DNA of 64,000 bases from Methylobacterium mesophilicum (GCF_022179445.1 NZ_BPQU01000001.1:382984-446983), one strand, 5' to 3'. Positions 28,366 through 37,249 are shown, numbered from the stretch's first letter. Notes: generated by a model not told the origin, from the letters alone. Program-made: numbers and translations.

Positions 28366-29166
28366 ATGGGACGTGGTCGTGATTTCAGGGGGCCGCAGAA
28401 GCGCGGCTTCGACGAGGCTGGCGAGCCGAGATGGCCTGATCAGGCTCCCCCCAGCGGCGGATACGGCGGTGGTGGATTCGGCGGCGGCGGTGGTGGCGGT
28501 TTCGGTGGCGGCGGTTTCGACCGCGGTCCCCCCCGGGGCGGCCCCAGCGCAGCGCCTGTGGCAACCGGGCCGGAGCGTGATGCGACGGTCAAGTGGTTCA
28601 ACAAGGAGAAGGGCTTCGGCTTCGTCGAACTCGGCGACGGCTCGGGCGATGCCTTCCTCCACATTCGCGCCGTCGAGGCTGCTGGCCACGCCGACCTGAT
28701 GCCGGGCACCCGGCTGACGGTCACCACGGCGCAGGGCCAGAAGGGCCCGCAGGTCACGAGCGTCACCAGCGTCGACACCTCCACGGCCGAGGCGCCCGCG
28801 CCCCGCCGTGAGTTGCGCCCGCGCACCGGCGGCTTCGGCGCCGACCGCTTCGGCGGCGGTGGCGGCGGCGGTTATGGTGGCGGCGGCGGCGGTGGTTACG
28901 GCGCCGGCGGCGGTGGTGGCTTCGGCGGTGGTGGCCGGGCTGCATCCGGTCCCTCGGTCGAGATGAGCGGCACCGTGAAGTGGTACGATCCCGCCAAGGG
29001 CTTCGGCTTCGTCTCGGTCAACGACGGTGGCAAGGACGTGTTCGTGCACCGTTCCGCCCTGTCCCGCGCCGGCCTGGAATCGCTGGCCGAAGGCCAGCAG
29101 GTCACCCTCGGCGTCGTCGATGGTCAGAAGGGCCGCGAGGCCTCCAGCATCAACGTCGAAGACTAA
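28366..29166 (+). CDS. Tandem cold-shock-domain protein with Gly-rich linkers
   Basis: 266 aa with two cold-shock domains. CSD1 spans about residues 69-130 (ATVKWFNKEKGFGFVEL) and CSD2 about 200-264 (GTVKWYDPAKGFGFVSV ... DVFVHRSAL). CSD1 has DAFLHIRAV in place of the usual VFVHxS. The N-terminus and the linker are Gly-rich with Arg/Phe/Tyr (GGGFGGGG type), resembling RGG/FG-type disordered RNA-binding segments. Expected role: single-stranded nucleic acid binding or RNA chaperone. Monocistronic, with a good terminator. Confidence 0.92.
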   Translation: MGRGRDFRGPQKRGFDEAGEPRWPDQAPPSGGYGGGGFGGGGGGGFGGGGFDRGPPRGGPSAAPVATGPERDATVKWFNKEKGFGFVELGDGSGDAFLHIRAVEAAGHADLMPGTRLTVTTAQGQKGPQVTSVTSVDTSTAEAPAPRRELRPRTGGFGADRFGGGGGGGYGGGGGGGYGAGGGGGFGGGGRAASGPSVEMSGTVKWYDPAKGFGFVSVNDGGKDVFVHRSALSRAGLESLAEGQQVTLGVVDGQKGREASSINVED

Positions 29167-29210
29167 AGGTCTCGCGGCCGTCTTGCTGCCGCGATCCCTC
29201 GGAATTCTAC

Positions 29211-29245
29211 AAGGCGGCGGCCCCCAACGGGGTCGCCGCCTTTCT
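29211..29245 (+). terminator. Rho-independent terminator of the cold-shock gene
   Basis: AAGGCGGCG (29211-29219) pairs with CGCCGCCTT (29234-29242), with CCCC/GGGG pairing inside and TTTCTTGTTT after it. It ends only about 15 bases before the next start codon. Confidence 0.8.
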
Positions 29246-29260
29246 TGTTTCGGAGCCGCC

Positions 29261-29530
29261 ATGCACCGCGTGCTGATGCCGACGATCCTGCTGATCCTGG
29301 CGCTGGCGCCGGCGCGGGCAGAGGATTTCAGCGGCTTCTACGCGGGCATCAATGCCGGCTATGCCTGGGGCAAAGACAGGGACCGTGTCGGGACGGTGCC
29401 GAATCCGGGGTCGCGCGCCGGCTACGACCGACCCGGCGCCGGCCCGGATCTTCCGCCGAGCGCAAACAGCGCCGCAGCCGCCCTGCGGAGAGCTGGCCGC
29501 AGTGGTACCGGCACAAATGTCGGACGCTGA
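29261..29530 (+). CDS. Small exported protein, porin-like N-terminus
   Basis: 89 aa. A clear signal peptide (MHRVLMPTILLILALAPARA) is followed by EDFSGFYAGINAGYAWG, which looks like the first strand of an Omp25/RopB-type outer-membrane beta-barrel, but the remaining 50 residues are low-complexity and no barrel follows. It is either a small periplasmic protein or the 5' remnant of a porin-family gene. No obvious ribosome site beyond CGGAG at -11. Confidence 0.5.
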   Translation: MHRVLMPTILLILALAPARAEDFSGFYAGINAGYAWGKDRDRVGTVPNPGSRAGYDRPGAGPDLPPSANSAAAALRRAGRSGTGTNVGR

Positions 29531-29843
29531 GCGGCGGGCCGTTGCGGCCAGGCAGGCGCGGAACTTCGTTTCCTTCGTACACAGGGCGCCCTGAAGGCTT
29601 GGATGGCCTATCCTCCGAGGCGCCCACACGCGCATCGAAGCCGCAGCAGCGCCGCCGTCGAACGAGATGCCGGTTCGGCGCGTGACGATCCGAACTTTGA
29701 GCGACTTACGATTGCAGAGCGCTTGGGAACAACTTCAAGCGGCCGGCACAACACTGGAATCGTTCCGGAACATAGCCGTTGCGAGTCGCAGTGCGCCGCT
29801 GCTAGGCCGCGGGAATGGGATCACGAAATCGGGAGATCGCGCG
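29531..29843. other. Intergenic region before the DUF3649 operon
   Basis: 313 bases with no credible gene on either strand; slightly lower GC around 29690-29770. Possibly decayed continuation of the small porin-like gene plus the promoter of the PepSY operon; no Fur box recognised. Confidence 0.35.
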
Positions 29844-30155
29844 ATGAGCGCCCGCTCCATGCCAGGTTTGACCTACCGTCTGGCGGTGGCCGGACGCGTG
29901 GTGCTGGCGGCCATCGGCGGCTACGGCATCGCGGCCCTCTCGGCGGCGCTCCTGGCCCTGGTCCTGCCGATGCCGCGTTCCGAGTCGGTCTCGACCGGGA
30001 CGCTCGTGAGCTTCGCGATCATGGCCGCCGCGGTGGTCTGGGTGTTCGCGGCCCGGTCCCTCGGCCGTGCAGCGCTGGTCCTCGGCCTCGTCGCGGCGCC
30101 GCTGGCGGCAGGGCTATGGCTTGCCGGGGCGTTCACCGGGGCCACGGCTCCATGA
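29844..30155 (+). CDS. DUF3649 small membrane protein
   Basis: 103 aa with three hydrophobic segments, matching DUF3649 proteins found beside PepSY-domain iron-uptake genes. Start at the ATG at 29844 (GGGAG ribosome site 8 bases before). It overlaps the PepSY gene by 4 bases (ATGA). Likely an accessory inner-membrane component of siderophore-iron handling; function unproven. Confidence 0.75.
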   Translation: MSARSMPGLTYRLAVAGRVVLAAIGGYGIAALSAALLALVLPMPRSESVSTGTLVSFAIMAAAVVWVFAARSLGRAALVLGLVAAPLAAGLWLAGAFTGATAP

Positions 30156-31675
30156 GCAGCCCCCGGAAAAGTTTCCGGCAGTCGATGGCGTGGCTGCACA
30201 CCTGGTCCGGACTCGTCATCGGGTGGGTGCTGTTCGCGATCTTCGTGACGGGGACGGCGAGCTACTATCGCACCGAGGTCTCGCACTGGATGCGGCCCGA
30301 ACTGAGCGCGACTGCGGTCGATCCGGCCGCGTCCGCCAACCGCGCCGCGGCCTATCTCGGGCGCGTGATGCCGGATGCCATGGCCTGGTCGGTCCGGCTT
30401 CCCACCGCCGAGAAACCGCAGGTCGAGGTCTATTGGTGGAAGGATCCGGGCGGGCCGTATCACCACGCACTCCTGGATCCCGCGACCGGCGAAGCATCGC
30501 CCGCGCGCGAGACGAAGGGCGGCGACTTCCTCTATCGCTTCCATTTCGAGCTGGCCCTGCCGGCGCTTTGGGGCCGCTGGATCGTAGGGATCTGCGCGAT
30601 GATCCTGTTGGTGTCGCTGATCACCGGCATCGTCACCCACCGTCGCATCTTCGCCGACTTCTTCACGTTCCGGCGGGACCGCTCTGCCCAGCGCGGCTGG
30701 CTCGACGCCCACAACGTCGTCGGCGTGCTGGCGCTGCCGTTCCACCTGATGATCGTCTATACCGGCCTGGTCGAACTCGGGCCGCTGCTGATGCCCTGGG
30801 GCGTGAAGGCGGCCTACCAGCACGATCTGCTGGCTTACTACGCCGAGTCCGGGATCATGGCGGCGGCACGCAAGCCCGCGGGTGAGCCGGGCGCCCAGAT
30901 GCCGCTCGGCGACATCGTGGCCCGTGCCACCACGGATGGAGGCGAGCCCCCGGAGGTCGTGATGGTGACGAAGCCGGGCGATGCGGCCTCGAGCGTCACC
31001 GCCTTCTTCGAGGAGCCGCCCGGCCTCGCGCACCTGCATCCGCAGATCGTCTACGCGGGCGATACCGGTACTGAGCTGTCCCGGACCGGCGAGGCCGGCG
31101 GCGCGACCCGCACCGGCGCCGTGATGATCGGCCTACACGAGGCGCATTTCGCCGCCGCGCCCCTGCGCATCCTGTTCTTCCTCTGCGGCGTGATGGGTGC
31201 GGCTACCATCGCGTCGGGCCTCGTGCTCTGGACCGTGGCCCGGGCGCCGAAGGGCGCGAACCCGGCGGGTTTCGGCCTGCGCCTCGTGCGCGTGCTCAAC
31301 CTCGGCACGATCGCCGGGCTGCCCACGGGGCTGGCCGCCTACTTCCTGGCCAACCGACTGCTGCCCCTCGACCTCGCCGGCCGGGCGGATTGGGAGGTGC
31401 GCGCCTTCTTCGGAGTCTGGATCCTCGCGGCCCTGGCCTCGGCCCTGGCCCCCAGCGCGAAGGCCTGGCCGGCCGGGCTCTCGGCGGCAGCGCTCGCCTT
31501 CCTGGCGATCCCGGTCGTGGATGCGGTGACCGTCGGCCAAGCCCGCTTCCTAGGCTTCGACGCGGCGATGCTCGCGGTGGCGATCCTGCTCGCCGTCGGC
31601 GCCCGCTTCGCGGCCAGGCGACCGGGTCGGGTTCGGGGGGCCAAGCCGGCACTGTCACGGACCGTGGAAGCGTGA
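30152..31675 (+). CDS. PepSY-associated membrane protein, probable iron-siderophore reductase type
   Basis: 507 aa. PepSY_TM family: first membrane helix near residues 14-40 (MAWLHTWSGLVIGWVLFAIF, a FxxHRWxGL-like start), periplasmic PepSY regions, further helices near 150-175, 200-225, 330-360 and four more at the C-terminus. His residues lie in several helices (LHTW, DAHNVVG, FHLMIV, LHEAHF), consistent with haem/quinone-linked ferric-siderophore reduction as in FsrB-like proteins. Flanked by DUF3649 and DUF3325 with overlapping stops and starts. Confidence 0.82.
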   Translation: MSSPRKSFRQSMAWLHTWSGLVIGWVLFAIFVTGTASYYRTEVSHWMRPELSATAVDPAASANRAAAYLGRVMPDAMAWSVRLPTAEKPQVEVYWWKDPGGPYHHALLDPATGEASPARETKGGDFLYRFHFELALPALWGRWIVGICAMILLVSLITGIVTHRRIFADFFTFRRDRSAQRGWLDAHNVVGVLALPFHLMIVYTGLVELGPLLMPWGVKAAYQHDLLAYYAESGIMAAARKPAGEPGAQMPLGDIVARATTDGGEPPEVVMVTKPGDAASSVTAFFEEPPGLAHLHPQIVYAGDTGTELSRTGEAGGATRTGAVMIGLHEAHFAAAPLRILFFLCGVMGAATIASGLVLWTVARAPKGANPAGFGLRLVRVLNLGTIAGLPTGLAAYFLANRLLPLDLAGRADWEVRAFFGVWILAALASALAPSAKAWPAGLSAAALAFLAIPVVDAVTVGQARFLGFDAAMLAVAILLAVGARFAARRPGRVRGAKPALSRTVEA

Positions 31676-32019
31676 CCGCCGCCGCCCTGGCGCTGAGCCT
31701 GTGCCTGAGCTTCTCGAGCTTCGCCGCCCTGGCACTCAGCCTCGACCGGCATCACCGCGCCGTGTTCCGCGTGCCCGCGCCCCGGAGCCGGACCAGGAGC
31801 CTGCGCGCGGCCGGATGGTCCGGGCTGGCGGTGTCGTTCGCAGCATCGGTGGCCTGCGCCGGCTGGAATTTCGGCCCGGTCCAGTGGATCGGCGCCCTGA
31901 CCGGCGCCGCGCTGCTGGTCGTGGCGGTGATGTCCTACCGGCCGGCGTGGTTGCGGGCCGCCGCCGTGGCCGCCCTGCCGCTGGCGATGCTCGCGCTGCC
32001 GTTCGCGCTCGGGTCCTGA
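31672..32019 (+). CDS. DUF3325 small membrane protein
   Basis: 115 aa from the GTG at 31672, which overlaps the PepSY stop (GTGA). Three to four hydrophobic segments and the RxxR-containing loop PAPRSRTRSLRAAGW typical of DUF3325 proteins that close DUF3649-PepSY-DUF3325 operons. Function unknown; context points to iron uptake. Confidence 0.75.
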   Translation: MTAAALALSLCLSFSSFAALALSLDRHHRAVFRVPAPRSRTRSLRAAGWSGLAVSFAASVACAGWNFGPVQWIGALTGAALLVVAVMSYRPAWLRAAAVAALPLAMLALPFALGS

Positions 32020-32372
32020 GACGCGGGCACACCGGCCAAGCTAACTCTCAAGGTCAGCGATATGGCATGAGAATAATGCCAACGTATTGGTCGATCCGAC
32101 CGCGGCTTCAGCGGGCATCCGAGGGGTTTTCATGCCTGAACCACCGAGTCCCGGGTTGACGGACACTTGTCCTGTCGCGATCCTGACCGGGAGGGCGTAG
32201 GATCCGCCCGCTCGCGCACTGGCCAAAAGTCCACCTTGATTCGGCACGCCAAAAGCCATTGGCTGCCACCAGAGCCGAACCGGACGCCGCCGATCGAATC
32301 GGCCGTCCGCGTGCCAGCTTCAGCCCAAGAGCCGCGGTTCGCGAGGCCGGGGCCTACGGAGGGAACAGAGCC
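32020..32372. other. Intergenic region upstream of aldehyde dehydrogenase
   Basis: 353 bases without a credible gene. 32041-32100 is less GC-rich and contains a small hairpin (GGCAT, six-base loop, ATGCC). This region should contain the promoter of the aldehyde dehydrogenase cassette; no sigma-54 site with proper GG-N10-GC spacing was found at the hairpin. Confidence 0.4.
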
Positions 32373-33896
32373 ATGAACAAGCCGGAATTTCTCGGCGACG
32401 CCCGGACCAAGTCGCCCTTCTCGGCCCGCTACGACAACTTCATCGGCGGCCAGTGGGTCGCCCCGGCCGCCGGCCGCTACTTCGAGAACACCTCGCCGAT
32501 CACCGGCAAGGTGATCTGCGAGGTTGCCCGCTCCGACGCCGCCGACGTCGACAAGGCGCTCGATGCCGCCCACGCGGCCAAGGAATCCTGGGGCCGCACC
32601 GCCCCGGCCGAGCGCGCGCGCATCCTCAACAAGATGGCCGACCGGATGGAGGAGAACCTCGATCTGATCGCGCTGGCCGAGACCTGGGACAACGGCAAGC
32701 CGATCCGCGAGACGACCCACGCCGACATCCCCCTGGCGATCGACCATTTTCGCTACTTCGCCGGCTGCATCCGCGCGCAGGAAGGCTCGATCTCCGAGAT
32801 CGACCACGACACGGTGGCCTACCACTTCCACGAGCCGCTCGGCGTCGTGGGCCAGATCATCCCGTGGAACTTCCCGATCCTGATGGCGGTCTGGAAGCTG
32901 GCCCCGGCGATCGCCGCCGGCAATTGCGTGGTGCTCAAGCCCGCCGAGCAGACCCCGGCCTCGATCCTGGTGGTGATGGAGCTGCTCGCCGACCTGCTGC
33001 CCCCGGGCGTCATCAACATTGTCAACGGCTTCGGCCTGGAGGCCGGCAAGCCGCTGGCGTCGTCGCCGCGCATCGCCAAGATCGCGTTCACCGGTGAGAC
33101 CACCACCGGCCGCCTGATCATGCAATACGCCTCGCAGAACCTGATCCCGGTGACGCTGGAACTGGGCGGCAAGTCGCCGAACATCTTCTTCGCCGACGTG
33201 GCCAACGAGGACGACGACTTCTTCGACAAGGCCCTCGAGGGCCTGACGATGTTCGCCCTCAACCAGGGCGAGGTCTGCACCTGTCCGAGCCGGGCGCTCG
33301 TGCACGAGTCGATCTACGACCGCTTCATGGAGCGGGCGGTGAAGCGCGTCGAGGCGATCACCCAGGGCTCGCCGCTCGATCCCGCCACGATGATCGGCGC
33401 CCAGGCCTCGGGCGAGCAGATGGAGAAGATTCTCAGCTACATCGACATCGGCCGCCAGGAAGGCGCGGAGCTGCTCACCGGCGGCGCACGCAACGTCAAG
33501 GACGGCGAGCTGGCCGAGGGCTTCTACGTGCAGCCGACGGTGTTTCGCGGCCACAACAAGATGCGGATCTTCCAGGAGGAGATCTTTGGGCCGGTCCTGT
33601 CGGTCACGACCTTCAAGGACGACGCCGACGCGCTGGCGATCGCCAACGACACCCTCTACGGCCTCGGCGCCGGAATCTGGACCCGCGACGGCACCCGCGC
33701 CTACCGCTTCGGCCGGGCGATCCAGGCCGGCCGCGTCTGGACGAACTGCTACCACGCCTACCCGGCCCACGCGGCCTTCGGCGGCTACAAGCAGTCCGGC
33801 ATCGGCCGCGAGACCCACAAGATGATGCTCGATCACTACCAGCAGACCAAGAACATGCTGGTCAGCTACTCGGCCAAGAAGCTCGGATTCTTCTGA
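32373..33896 (+). CDS. NAD-dependent aldehyde dehydrogenase (ExaC/AcoD type)
   Basis: 507-aa aldehyde dehydrogenase, oxidising acetaldehyde or a similar short-chain aldehyde to the acid. Catalytic Cys lies in [11 protein letters not shown] (near residue 302) and the general base Glu in LELGGKSPN (near 265). The [11 protein letters not shown] motif and the N-terminal [13 protein letters not shown] are typical of the ExaC/AldB/AcoD branch. Good GGAGGG ribosome site. Followed by a terminator and then DUF779, AhpD-like and cupin genes; DUF779 genes commonly accompany this branch. Confidence 0.9.
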   Translation: MNKPEFLGDARTKSPFSARYDNFIGGQWVAPAAGRYFENTSPITGKVICEVARSDAADVDKALDAAHAAKESWGRTAPAERARILNKMADRMEENLDLIALAETWDNGKPIRETTHADIPLAIDHFRYFAGCIRAQEGSISEIDHDTVAYHFHEPLGVVGQIIPWNFPILMAVWKLAPAIAAGNCVVLKPAEQTPASILVVMELLADLLPPGVINIVNGFGLEAGKPLASSPRIAKIAFTGETTTGRLIMQYASQNLIPVTLELGGKSPNIFFADVANEDDDFFDKALEGLTMFALNQGEVCTCPSRALVHESIYDRFMERAVKRVEAITQGSPLDPATMIGAQASGEQMEKILSYIDIGRQEGAELLTGGARNVKDGELAEGFYVQPTVFRGHNKMRIFQEEIFGPVLSVTTFKDDADALAIANDTLYGLGAGIWTRDGTRAYRFGRAIQAGRVWTNCYHAYPAHAAFGGYKQSGIGRETHKMMLDHYQQTKNMLVSYSAKKLGFF

Positions 33897-33929
33897 GTCC
33901 TGGTCCGGGTTACCCCCGAGCCGACTTCA

Positions 33930-33955
33930 CCCCGGCCTCGCGGCCGGGGTTTTTC
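33930..33955 (+). terminator. Rho-independent terminator after aldehyde dehydrogenase
   Basis: CCCCGGCC / GGCCGGGG stem with a TCGC loop followed by TTTTTCTTTT, 34 bases after the stop codon. It suggests the downstream DUF779 operon needs read-through or its own promoter. Confidence 0.85.
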
Positions 33956-34046
33956 TTTTGGGGGCCGGGTTTGCTGCCGAACCGGGCCGCGCCGTAGAAA
34001 TCCGAACCCCGGCGCGCATATCCCACAGCCAGCAGGGGAGTGAAGC

Positions 34047-34472
34047 ATGACCGCCGTTTCCACGAACGACGCCACCACGGCGGAGCAGGTCGGCGCCGAC
34101 GGCACGCCGCTGCGGGTTACTGCCACCCCGGCGGCGCTGGCGCTGATCGACGAACTCCGGTCCGAATACGGGCCGGTGATGTTCCACCAGTCCGGCGGCT
34201 GCTGCGACGGGTCCTCGCCGATGTGCTACCCGCTCGGCGACTTCATCATCGGCGACGGCGACGTCCATCTCGGGCAGGTCGGCGGCGCGGATTTCTACAT
34301 CTCCCGGTCTCAATTCGCGGTCTGGAAGCACACCCACATCCTGCTCGACGTGGTGCCGGGTCGCGGCGGCATGTTCTCTCTGGAAAACGGCCGCGAAAAG
34401 CGCTTCCATATCCGCTCGCGCCTGTTCACCGAGGCCGAGAATCGGGCGCTCGACGGCGCCTGCAAGCTCTGA
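34047..34472 (+). CDS. DUF779 protein
   Basis: 141 aa. The family motif FHQSGGCCDGSSPMCYP (near residues 48-64) contains three Cys that could bind metal or be redox-active; YISRSQFAVWKHTHILLDVV follows. DUF779 genes are frequently adjacent to ExaC-type aldehyde dehydrogenases, as here, but the function is not established. AGGGGAG ribosome site. Confidence 0.85.
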   Translation: MTAVSTNDATTAEQVGADGTPLRVTATPAALALIDELRSEYGPVMFHQSGGCCDGSSPMCYPLGDFIIGDGDVHLGQVGGADFYISRSQFAVWKHTHILLDVVPGRGGMFSLENGREKRFHIRSRLFTEAENRALDGACKL

Positions 34473-34482
34473 GCGAGGCAAG

Positions 34483-34893
34483 ATGGCGACCGTAAAGCTG
34501 TGGAGCGATGCCGAAGCCGAGGCCGACCCGCGGGTGCGGGCGGTTTTCGCCGACATCCGGGCGACCCGGGGCTCGGACTTCGTCAACAACTTCTGGCGCG
34601 GACTTGCCAACGATCCGGGCCTTCTGGAGCGCACCTGGGCGAGCCTCAAGGTCGTGATGGGCCCGGGCAGCCTCGATCCGCTGACCAAGGAGCTGGTCTA
34701 CATCGCGGTCTCGATCGCCAACGGCTGTCCCTATTGCATCCACTCCCACACCGCCGCGGCCGGCGCGAAGGGCCTGACCGCGGAGCAGCACGGCGAGTTC
34801 CTGGCGGTGGTCGGGATGGCGAACCAGACTAACGCCCTGGTCAACGGCCTCCAGATCCCGGTCGATTCCGCGTTCAAGGTCGGCGAATCATGA
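34483..34893 (+). CDS. Carboxymuconolactone decarboxylase family (AhpD-like) protein
   Basis: 136-aa all-helical protein with the AhpD-type redox motif CPYCIHSH near residues 82-89 (CxxC followed by His), so more likely a peroxidase/thiol-redox protein than a lactone decarboxylase. It starts 10 bases after DUF779 and overlaps the cupin gene by 4 bases. Confidence 0.85.
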   Translation: MATVKLWSDAEAEADPRVRAVFADIRATRGSDFVNNFWRGLANDPGLLERTWASLKVVMGPGSLDPLTKELVYIAVSIANGCPYCIHSHTAAAGAKGLTAEQHGEFLAVVGMANQTNALVNGLQIPVDSAFKVGES

Positions 34894-35330
34894 GCGACGC
34901 ATCCGAGGCATCACGGCCGGGCCTTGTGGTCCTGCGCGAGAGCGCGCCGTTCCGCGGCAAGCAGGGGCACATCTACCGCCCCGCGATCTCGGCGGAGGCG
35001 GTGGGCGCCAAGGCGTTGCATCTTCAGCTTCTGGAAATTCCGCCTGGCGAGCGCGCCCACGCCCACAAGCACGAATCGCACGAGACCGCGATCCACGTCC
35101 TGTCTGGGATCTCGGGCTGCTTCTGGGGCGAGCGCCTGGAGCACCACGCGATCGCGGGAGCCGGCGAGTTCGTCTACATCGCCGCCGACGTGCCGCACCT
35201 GCCCTACAACCGCAGCCGGACCGAGCCGGTCACCGCGGTGATCGCCCGGACCGACCCGAACGAGCAGGAGAGCGTGGTCCTGCTGCCGGAACTGGAAGCC
35301 GGTGTGGATTGGTCGAAGGCCGAGGGGTAG
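34890..35330 (+). CDS. Cupin-domain protein
   Basis: 146 aa. The cupin fold shows metal-ligand motif 1 as GERAHAHKHESHETAIHVLSG (three His and Glu, residues about 48-66) and motif 2 around AGEFVYIAADVPHLPYN. Small single-domain cupins can be dioxygenases, isomerases or sensors; the substrate is unknown. Last gene of the DUF779-AhpD-cupin unit. Confidence 0.85.
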   Translation: MSDASEASRPGLVVLRESAPFRGKQGHIYRPAISAEAVGAKALHLQLLEIPPGERAHAHKHESHETAIHVLSGISGCFWGERLEHHAIAGAGEFVYIAADVPHLPYNRSRTEPVTAVIARTDPNEQESVVLLPELEAGVDWSKAEG

Positions 35331-35399
35331 GCTTTCGGTTTGTTCGCGCGGGCCAGTGAGGCGACCGTTACCGGGGCAAACGCCTTTCCACCCCCCACC

Positions 35400-35523
35400 C
35401 CTCATCGTGAGGTGCCGAAGCAAAGCGGAGGCCTCGAAGGAGGCCTCCAGAAGTCGCTGAGGCATCTGGAGGCCTCCTTCGAGGCACGGCGATCTTCGAT
35501 CGCCGCGCACCTCAGGATGAGGG
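35400..35523. repeat. Long palindromic intergenic element, copy A
   Basis: About 124 bases bounded by CCTCATCGTGAGGTGC on the left and GCACCTCAGGATGAGG on the right, with an inner inverted pair GGCCTCGAAGGAGGCCTCCA / TGGAGGCCTCCTTCGAGGC. The whole can fold into one long hairpin. A related element lies at 50270-50393 in reverse orientation. Here it sits between the convergent cupin and Sel1 genes, where it may also end transcription. Confidence 0.85.
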
Positions 35524-35575
35524 TGTGCGTGGGAAAACTCGGCGTCACACTCGCCTGGCTCTTTCCGCCTCAGCG

Positions 35576-36592
35576 CTACCGCTGCTCGATGCGCTCGTTG
35601 GCCAGCCGCTCGGCGCGGGTGCGCTCGTCGCCGCTGAGCCCCGACAGCGTCTGGTCGAGCCAGGCGTCGGACAGGCCCTGCGCGGCGGCGGCGAGGTTCC
35701 AGGCCGCGGCTTCGATCAGGTTCTTGGATACGCCCCGGCCCACCGCGTAGAGCCGCGCAAGCCGGTTCTGCGCGATGGCGTTGCCGCGCGAGGCCGCGTG
35801 CAGGAAGTAGCGGGCGGCCGAGCGCTCGTCCTTGGTCACGCCGTTGCCGTTGAACAGCAGGATCGCGTACTCGACCTCGCTGGCGAGGTCACCGTTGTCG
35901 GCCCCGCGCCGGAACCACTGGGCCGCCTGGCTCGAATCCTTCGCGACGCCGCGGCCCTGGAGGTAGAGCACGCCCAGGTCGTGCTGGGCGGGGCCGATCT
36001 CGGCATCGGCGGCCTTGCGGAACTGCGTGGCGGCGGCCGCCTCGTCGGCGGTGGCGCCGGTGCCGATCAGGATCAGCCCCAGATTGTAGGCGGCCGTGGA
36101 CGAGCCCTGGGCCGTGGCCTGTTCCAGCCAGCGCCGGCCGGCCTTGGGATCCTTGGGCATGCCGCGCCCGTCGAGCGCCATCAGGCCGAGCGACGACATC
36201 GCGGCGGCGTCGTTCTGGGCGGCCGCGAGGCGGTACCACTCGGCGGCCTTGACCGGGTTCTGCTTGATGCCGAGCCCCTGGTTGTAGAGCTCGCCCAGCA
36301 GCGTCATCGCGGCCGCATCCTTGGGATTGGCCTCGATCCGCTTGGTCGCCTCCCGGAAGGCGGTGACGTACTGGCCGCGCTGGTAGGCACCGTAGGCGAG
36401 GTCCGCCGGCTGGCCGCTGGCGGGCGGGACCGCGCCCCGGGAATAGTTCGGCGTGTAGGGGCTCGGAAGCTCCGGCATCGCGGTCTTGTCGGTCGGGGCG
36501 ACGATCTTGGCCGGATCGAGCGGGCTGGGCGCGGCGAGCGCCGGCAGCGCCGCGGCCAGGGATGCCGCAAGAACCAGGACGCGCAGACTCAC
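35576..36592 (-). CDS. Exported Sel1-repeat protein
   Basis: 338 aa, signal peptide with cleavage around ALPALA-AP, then at least five Sel1-like repeats (such as AAMTLLGELYNQGLGIKQNP, DAAAMSSLGLMALDGRGMPK and IGPAQHDLGVLYLQGRGVAK). Expected periplasmic or envelope scaffold protein. It overlaps the end of thiE by 4 bases and is the last gene of the gap-pgk-fba operon. Confidence 0.88.
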   Translation of the reverse strand: MSLRVLVLAASLAAALPALAAPSPLDPAKIVAPTDKTAMPELPSPYTPNYSRGAVPPASGQPADLAYGAYQRGQYVTAFREATKRIEANPKDAAAMTLLGELYNQGLGIKQNPVKAAEWYRLAAAQNDAAAMSSLGLMALDGRGMPKDPKAGRRWLEQATAQGSSTAAYNLGLILIGTGATADEAAAATQFRKAADAEIGPAQHDLGVLYLQGRGVAKDSSQAAQWFRRGADNGDLASEVEYAILLFNGNGVTKDERSAARYFLHAASRGNAIAQNRLARLYAVGRGVSKNLIEAAAWNLAAAAQGLSDAWLDQTLSGLSGDERTRAERLANERIEQR

Positions 36593-37233
36593 GCGGCCCG
36601 CTCCGCGATCGCGGCTTGCGCCCGCGCGACGACGTCAGTCCCGGGCAGCCACAGGCCGCTCTCCAGACCGACGAACTCGGCCCCGGTGGCGACCAGGGGG
36701 CCGATCTCGTCCGCCGTCGCGGCCACCGCGACGCAGGGCGTCTCGAAGATCTCGGCCCACCATTCGGCGCGCGCCAGCACGGTGTCGGCCTCCGGGGCGA
36801 CATCGTCCGGATAGAGACCGCCGAACATCAGGTAATCGATGCCGGCCTCGCCCGCCTCCATGGCACCGTGCTTGGTCTCGATGCCGCCCGCTCCGAGGAT
36901 GCGACCCTCTCGGAGACGGTCGCGCAGGTCCTTCAGGTCGCGCGGCTTGTCGACATGCACCCCGTCGGCGCCACCCCTCGTCGCCACCGAGACGAGGTCG
37001 CCGGTGAACCCCGGGCAGGCCACGACGAGGGCCGCGCCGGCTTCTTGCGTGATCGGCGCGACCTGCTTCACCCGGGCGGTGAGCCCGCGCTCGTCGGTGG
37101 CGGCGAGCCGCAGGATCACGGCCGCGACGTCGCCCGCCGCGCAGGCCGCACCGAGTGCGGCCGCGAAGGCGTCGATGCCGTCGGCATCCAGGTTGTGGGG
37201 CCCGAGGAGGGCGAGGCGCTGGTTGCTGCTCAT
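36589..37233 (-). CDS. thiE: Thiamine phosphate synthase family protein
   Basis: 214-aa TIM-barrel protein. GGADGVHVDKPRDL and AGIDYLMFGGLYPD match the ThiE/TenI fold, and VACPG and GAGGI resemble phosphate-binding loops. The match is weaker than for a canonical ThiE; a TenI-like or divergent enzyme is possible. Conserved position behind fba in Hyphomicrobiales. Confidence 0.75.
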   Translation of the reverse strand: MSSNQRLALLGPHNLDADGIDAFAAALGAACAAGDVAAVILRLAATDERGLTARVKQVAPITQEAGAALVVACPGFTGDLVSVATRGGADGVHVDKPRDLKDLRDRLREGRILGAGGIETKHGAMEAGEAGIDYLMFGGLYPDDVAPEADTVLARAEWWAEIFETPCVAVAATADEIGPLVATGAEFVGLESGLWLPGTDVVARAQAAIAERAA

Positions 37234-37249
37234 TGGGCCGGCCGGCGCG

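Noticed and set aside
32058-32080. Sigma-54 promoter upstream of aldehyde dehydrogenase (TGGCAT...ATGCC)
   Set aside because: The GG and GC elements are not ten bases apart; the sequence is a small hairpin instead.
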